A stretch of DNA of 64,000 nt from Allocoprococcus comes. GTDB taxonomy: Bacteria > Bacillota > Clostridia > Lachnospirales > Lachnospiraceae. Positions 60,099 through 64,000 of this stretch are shown piece after piece. Numbering within the stretch: position 1 is the stretch's first letter; each line of letters begins with the position of its first letter. Location of the stretch: the NCBI RefSeq assembly GCF_013300725.1, contig NZ_JAAIMM010000006.1, forward strand, positions 1-64,000. Direction: 5' to 3'. Below the pieces are notes generated by a model. The model did not search any database. It was not told the origin of the DNA and worked only from the letters and a program-made list of their open reading frames with translations. The translations under genes were made by a program, and so were the position numbers.

Positions 60099-60308
60099 AG
60101 TGAGCGGCTACGCGACTGAGGAAAGTCGTCAGACTTTCCGAGGTCTCGCCCGGCGGATGTCTTGAACTACCTTCATTATTCAACAGCCACTGAAACTCTT
60201 CCATTTCAGTGGCTATATCTTTTTTTCTTAGTGAGCGGCTACGCGACTGAGGAAAGTCGCCAGACTTTCCGAGGTCTCGCCCGGCGGATGTCTTAAACTG
60301 CCTTCATC
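60071..60308. repeat. Two direct 107-bp copies between amtB and the GH13 gene
   Basis: Copies at 60071-60177 and 60202-60308 match at ~103 of 107 positions (period 131 bp). Each contains the CATTTCAGTGGCTATATC half of the terminator, a GGAAAGTC-GACTTTCC hairpin and a TCGCCCGGC tract complementary to GCCGGGCGA near 60027. The second copy has its own AGCCACTGAAA/TTTCAGTGGCT hairpin (60185-60214). No reading frame. Looks like a local duplication of a terminator element. Confidence 0.85.
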
Positions 60309-60311
60309 ATT

Positions 60312-62354
60312 CTACCACTTCTTATTCTTCAACACGATTGCTGATTTCTTACCCATCATCAGTGATATATTTCCATCTTTCACAATATACTCTTCAAACT
60401 CACCAATATATCCATCTTCATAAGAATACATCACTCGCGCCATATTATGCCCTTCGGCAACTTCTGCCTGCCATACCGGAACTCTTACTTCCTTCAGATG
60501 ATCTGAATTATTGATAATAACCACGATCTGCTCATTCCCCCAGAATCTTCCGTAAGCCAGAAGATCCGGCTCCGCTTTCAGCATCTTGATCGAACCCTTT
60601 CTGAGAGCCAGAGACTTTCTGTGGATCTGGATCATCTCACGGTAGAAATTGATCAGATCCCGTTTTTCTCTTCCCCACGGATAAGTTCTCCGGTTATCCG
60701 GATCCGTGAAACCACAAAGCCCTGCTTCATCTCCATAATAAAGGGTCGGTGCTCCCGGCCAGGTCATCTGCATGATGATCGCTTCCCGCATAACTGCAAG
60801 GCTTACCCCTTCTTCTGCCGCACGCGATCCAAGCTGTCCCACACGGCCAACCTTGTGGTTGGTACGCGTCAGGAAACGGGAATGGTCATGGTTTGACAAC
60901 TGATTCATCGCCGTCTGAAGTGACGGTGTCATCATATTTGCCATATGATGCTTCATCGCATTCACAAAATTGTCTGCATTTCCGAGAAGATCACCGCGAT
61001 ATTCATCACTGTGCTTCTCCATCCCGGTCAGGAACCAGGTGACCGGCTCCATAAATGCATCGTAATTCATAACGCTGTCCCATTCATCGCCCTGCAGCCA
61101 GTCACTTGGATCTCCATAGTGCTCGGCAAGGATCAGTGCATGTGGATTTGCTTCTTTTACTGCCTTACGGAATTTCTTCCAGAATTCATGATTATACTCA
61201 TTGCTTCTTCCAAGGTCTGCTGCAACATCCAGTCTCCATCCGTCTACATTATACGGCGGTGAAACCCATTTCTTTGCGATACCAAGAACATACTCTTCCA
61301 GCTCTTTTGAATCTTCATAATTCAGCTTTGGCAGCGTATCGTGTCCCCACCAGCCGTCATAGCTTCCATTGCCCGGCCATTCATTCTCCCCGGTGCGGTG
61401 GAATAGGAAATAATTCCGGTACGGACTCTTTGGTGACACAAAAGCACCTACTTCGTAACCATCGGCGCTCTCGTAGATCAGCTCTCTGTCCAACCATTTA
61501 TTGAAAGAACCACAATGGTTGAATACGCCGTCAATAATGATTCGCATTCCCCTCTTATGGAGTTCTTCTACCAGCTTGATGAACAGCCGGTTACTTGCTT
61601 CCAGATTCTCTTTTCTGGTGGTTCTTGTCCGGTAACGGTCCGCATGGATATTGTTATTTTCTCCCGGAGCCAGGAGCCTTCCTTCATCGACTTTAATTTT
61701 ACCGACATGCGGATCAATATAATCGTAATCCTGTGTGTCATATTTATGATTAGATGGTGATACAAATAGTGGATTACAATAGACAACTTCTACTCCAAGT
61801 CCATGCAGGTAATCCAGTTTATCAATGATCCCCTGGATATCTCCTCCGTAAAATTCCCGTACATCCATCGGCTGCGGATCCCGGTACCAGTCATCTACAT
61901 GATGAACCTGCTCTCCAATATAAAAGTACTCTCCCGTCTGTACATCATTATCCGGGTCGCCGTTACAGAAGCGGTCTGTATAAATCTGATACATGACCGC
62001 TCCTTTTGCCCAATCCGGTGCCGTAAAGCCCGGCACGATTTTAAAATCATAATAATCCACAAGTTTGCTCTCTGCTCCCCACTTATTATAGTAGCAGATC
62101 TCATTTCCTGATCTGATCTTAAAATGATACCGGAATGGTTTATCTTCTAATTTGTATTTCACTTCATAAAAGTCAAACGCCTTATTTGAGATTACTTTGT
62201 TCATTGGAATGCATAGTTCGCGGTTTTCCAGATAGACTTCATCTACATCGTGAGCTGCTGTACGGAACCACAACTGAAGTTCATCTCCTGCCTCCGGTTC
62301 CGGCGGACTCACATACGCCTCTGTTCCATCACAAAACAATGCTTCTTTTTTCAT
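60312..62354 (-). CDS. GH13 alpha-glycosidase (neopullulanase/cyclomaltodextrinase-like)
   Basis: 680 residues. A CBM34-type N-terminal domain (1-130) precedes the barrel. The four GH13 regions are present: DGVFNHCG, GWRLDVAADL (nucleophile Asp), LILAEHYGD (acid Glu) and LSNHDHSRFL (Asp). Substrates are probably maltodextrins, pullulan or cyclodextrins; no signal peptide, so cytoplasmic after uptake. It starts 10 bp after the ftsH stop on the same strand. Confidence 0.9.
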   Translation of the reverse strand: MKKEALFCDGTEAYVSPPEPEAGDELQLWFRTAAHDVDEVYLENRELCIPMNKVISNKAFDFYEVKYKLEDKPFRYHFKIRSGNEICYYNKWGAESKLVDYYDFKIVPGFTAPDWAKGAVMYQIYTDRFCNGDPDNDVQTGEYFYIGEQVHHVDDWYRDPQPMDVREFYGGDIQGIIDKLDYLHGLGVEVVYCNPLFVSPSNHKYDTQDYDYIDPHVGKIKVDEGRLLAPGENNNIHADRYRTRTTRKENLEASNRLFIKLVEELHKRGMRIIIDGVFNHCGSFNKWLDRELIYESADGYEVGAFVSPKSPYRNYFLFHRTGENEWPGNGSYDGWWGHDTLPKLNYEDSKELEEYVLGIAKKWVSPPYNVDGWRLDVAADLGRSNEYNHEFWKKFRKAVKEANPHALILAEHYGDPSDWLQGDEWDSVMNYDAFMEPVTWFLTGMEKHSDEYRGDLLGNADNFVNAMKHHMANMMTPSLQTAMNQLSNHDHSRFLTRTNHKVGRVGQLGSRAAEEGVSLAVMREAIIMQMTWPGAPTLYYGDEAGLCGFTDPDNRRTYPWGREKRDLINFYREMIQIHRKSLALRKGSIKMLKAEPDLLAYGRFWGNEQIVVIINNSDHLKEVRVPVWQAEVAEGHNMARVMYSYEDGYIGEFEEYIVKDGNISLMMGKKSAIVLKNKKW

Positions 62355-62364
62355 AATCTAGCCT

Positions 62365-64000
62365 CTATTCTTCAAATAATGCTTCAAATTCTTCTCTTGT
62401 AATCTTCTCTTTTTCAAGAAGCAGATCTGCGCATTTATAAAGAACATCTTCGTGCTCTTTAATAATAGTCTTTGCACGGTCATAACATTCATCAATGATC
62501 CGCTTCACTTCACTGTCGATCGTTGTGGCAACCTGTTCACCATAACCTCTGGATGTATGACCAAAATCTCTTCCGATAAATACTTCATCATTATCATCCC
62601 CATAGCTTACAAGACCAAGTGCTTCCGACATACCGAACTTCGTTACCATGGATTTGGCGTATGCTGTTGCCTGCTTGATATCCTGGGATGCCCCGGTTGT
62701 AATATCATCAAAGATCAGCTCTTCTGCCACACGTCCACCGAGTGATACGGTAATATCCTGCAACATCTTTCCTTTAGTATTGAACATCTCATCCTTTTCA
62801 GGAAGCGGCATCGTATATCCGGCTGCCCCGACACCGGTAGGAATGATCGACACGCTGTACACCGGCCCTACATCCGGAAGTACATGGAATAAGATGGCAT
62901 GTCCTGCTTCATGGAATGCAGTGATCTTCTTCTCTTTATCCGAGATCACACGGCTCTTCTTCTCTGCACCGATTCCGACTTTTACAAATGCTCTGCGGAT
63001 ATCATCCTGCTGCAGATACACTCTTCCATCCTTTGCTGCAAGGATCGCAGCCTCATTCAGAAGATTTTCCAGATCAGCTCCGGTAAATCCTGCCGTTGTT
63101 CTCGCAACCTGTTCCAGATCCACATCATCTCCGAGCGGTTTGCCCTTGGCATGAACCTGAAGGATTTCCAGACGTCCCTTCACATCCGGTCTGCCGACCA
63201 TGACTTTACGGTCAAAACGTCCCGGTCTTAAGATCGCCGGATCAAGAATATCGACACGGTTGGTTGCTGCAAGCACGATGATTCCTTCGTTCGCGCCAAA
63301 ACCATCCATCTCTACGAGGAGCTGGTTCAGCGTCTGCTCTCTCTCATCATGTCCGCCGCCCATACCGGTTCCACGACGTCTTGCCACGGCATCGATCTCA
63401 TCGATAAAAATAATACAAGGTGCATTTTTCTTGGCATCCTCGAAAAGATCTCTTACACGGGATGCTCCGACACCGACAAACATCTCCACAAAATCAGAAC
63501 CTGAAATGGTAAAGAACGGGACACCTGCTTCTCCCGCAATTGCTCTTGCAAGAAGTGTCTTACCTGTTCCCGGAGGTCCTTCAAGAAGGACACCTTTCGG
63601 GATTCTGGCTCCTACCTGCGTATATTTTCCAGGGCTCTTGAGGAAATCCACGATCTCTGCAAGCTCTTCCTTTTCTTCCTGCAGTCCGGCAACCTGTGCA
63701 AACGTCACATGGTTTTCTTCCTGCGTGCTCATCTTCGCTCTGCTCTTTCCGAAATTCATCGCTTTTGCATTTGATCCGCCCTGACGATTCATCATCATCA
63801 CAACAAATACCATGATGCCTGCCATCAATATGATCGGAACCAGTGTTGTTGACATCCAGCTGTCCTGCGGGACATTGTCCACACTGTAGGAAATGTCATA
63901 AGATTCAAGCAGATCCTCTGCACTGTTCACATCGGATACATGAAGCTGTTCGATGTCATCATTCTTCAGCCGGATCTTCAGTGTCCCGGTCGGTGCGACT
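62365..64000 (-). CDS. ftsH: ATP-dependent zinc metalloprotease FtsH, cut by window edge
   Basis: About 545 C-terminal residues are in the window; the frame continues past 64000, so the first helix is missing. It shows the second membrane helix ([20 protein letters not shown]), the AAA module (Walker [11 protein letters not shown], Walker [15 protein letters not shown] region [17 protein letters not shown]) and zinc protease HEAGH. It degrades membrane and some soluble proteins. Linked to the GH13 gene downstream. Confidence 0.97.
   Translation of the reverse strand, partial: VAPTGTLKIRLKNDDIEQLHVSDVNSAEDLLESYDISYSVDNVPQDSWMSTTLVPIILMAGIMVFVVMMMNRQGGSNAKAMNFGKSRAKMSTQEENHVTFAQVAGLQEEKEELAEIVDFLKSPGKYTQVGARIPKGVLLEGPPGTGKTLLARAIAGEAGVPFFTISGSDFVEMFVGVGASRVRDLFEDAKKNAPCIIFIDEIDAVARRRGTGMGGGHDEREQTLNQLLVEMDGFGANEGIIVLAATNRVDILDPAILRPGRFDRKVMVGRPDVKGRLEILQVHAKGKPLGDDVDLEQVARTTAGFTGADLENLLNEAAILAAKDGRVYLQQDDIRRAFVKVGIGAEKKSRVISDKEKKITAFHEAGHAILFHVLPDVGPVYSVSIIPTGVGAAGYTMPLPEKDEMFNTKGKMLQDITVSLGGRVAEELIFDDITTGASQDIKQATAYAKSMVTKFGMSEALGLVSYGDDNDEVFIGRDFGHTSRGYGEQVATTIDSEVKRIIDECYDRAKTIIKEHEDVLYKCADLLLEKEKITREEFEALFEE

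Overview
This window looks like the chromosome of a gut Lachnospiraceae bacterium (order Clostridiales/Eubacteriales; near Dorea, Blautia, Coprococcus or Mediterraneibacter). That is inferred from the housekeeping genes (birA-DUF6145-dusB-greA-lysS, metK under a SAM-I riboswitch, the atp operon, a large Gram-positive SRP RNA), strong AGGAGG ribosome sites and moderate GC. No species-level marker was identified. Most genes are on the minus strand.

Layout. 1-3.6 kb is the edge of a mobile element (probably conjugative or plasmid-like): a C5 cytosine methyltransferase cut by the window edge, an acidic RHH-like protein, a ParM/ParR segregation pair with a repeat-rich upstream region, two small orphan genes and an XRE regulator. 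3.7-9.7 kb is a decayed accessory zone. Intact genes there (MerR regulator with its operator-promoter, alpha/beta hydrolase, flavodoxin-fold oxidoreductase, two GNATs, CsoR) alternate with broken ones (flavodoxin, LysR, sugar O-acetyltransferase, DUF6061, a P-type ATPase without its front half). 9.9-15.4 kb holds a MetE-like methyltransferase, phage-like orphans, a degenerate tRNA-like sequence, a SpoU methyltransferase and an HD hydrolase.

15.4-20.5 kb is the most interesting locus. A repeat peptide (four ACGTACGA units, the ACGX class of RiPP precursor), its radical SAM/SPASM partner, a PNPOx-ferredoxin fusion, a zinc-type macrodomain protein, a class M sirtuin (SirTM) and a DUF1848 protein lie head to tail with overlaps. 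A divergent HxlR regulator sits over a shared, palindrome-rich promoter region. This joins RiPP maturation genes to an ADP-ribosylation writer/eraser pair, and no GcvH-L or lipoate ligase is present in the window.

20.6-22.5 kb carries an HxlR/GNAT deletion scar and a two-gene module (P-loop protein with a possible TOPRIM-like second half, plus DUF4869). 22.5-36 kb is core: lysS (with C-terminal tRNA-binding domain), greA, dusB, birA, a patatin-ornithine carbamoyltransferase fusion, a TrmH methyltransferase, a two-component system, metK with riboswitch, murA and aroK. 36-38 kb contains large palindromic elements, one replacing most of a methyltransferase gene. 38-42.3 kb has topB and a GGDEF-REC-HD-GYP protein behind a structured leader. 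42.5-49.6 kb is the F1Fo ATP synthase operon, whose c subunit carries a sodium-type ion site. 49.8-58 kb has trmL, an AIR-synthase-like protein, VanW, a 32-residue membrane microprotein, a B12-type radical SAM protein, SRP RNA, tadA, DUF6128 and an acidic XRE protein. 58.3-64 kb has glnK-amtB (each preceded by a terminator-like hairpin), a GH13 glycosidase and ftsH (cut by the window edge).
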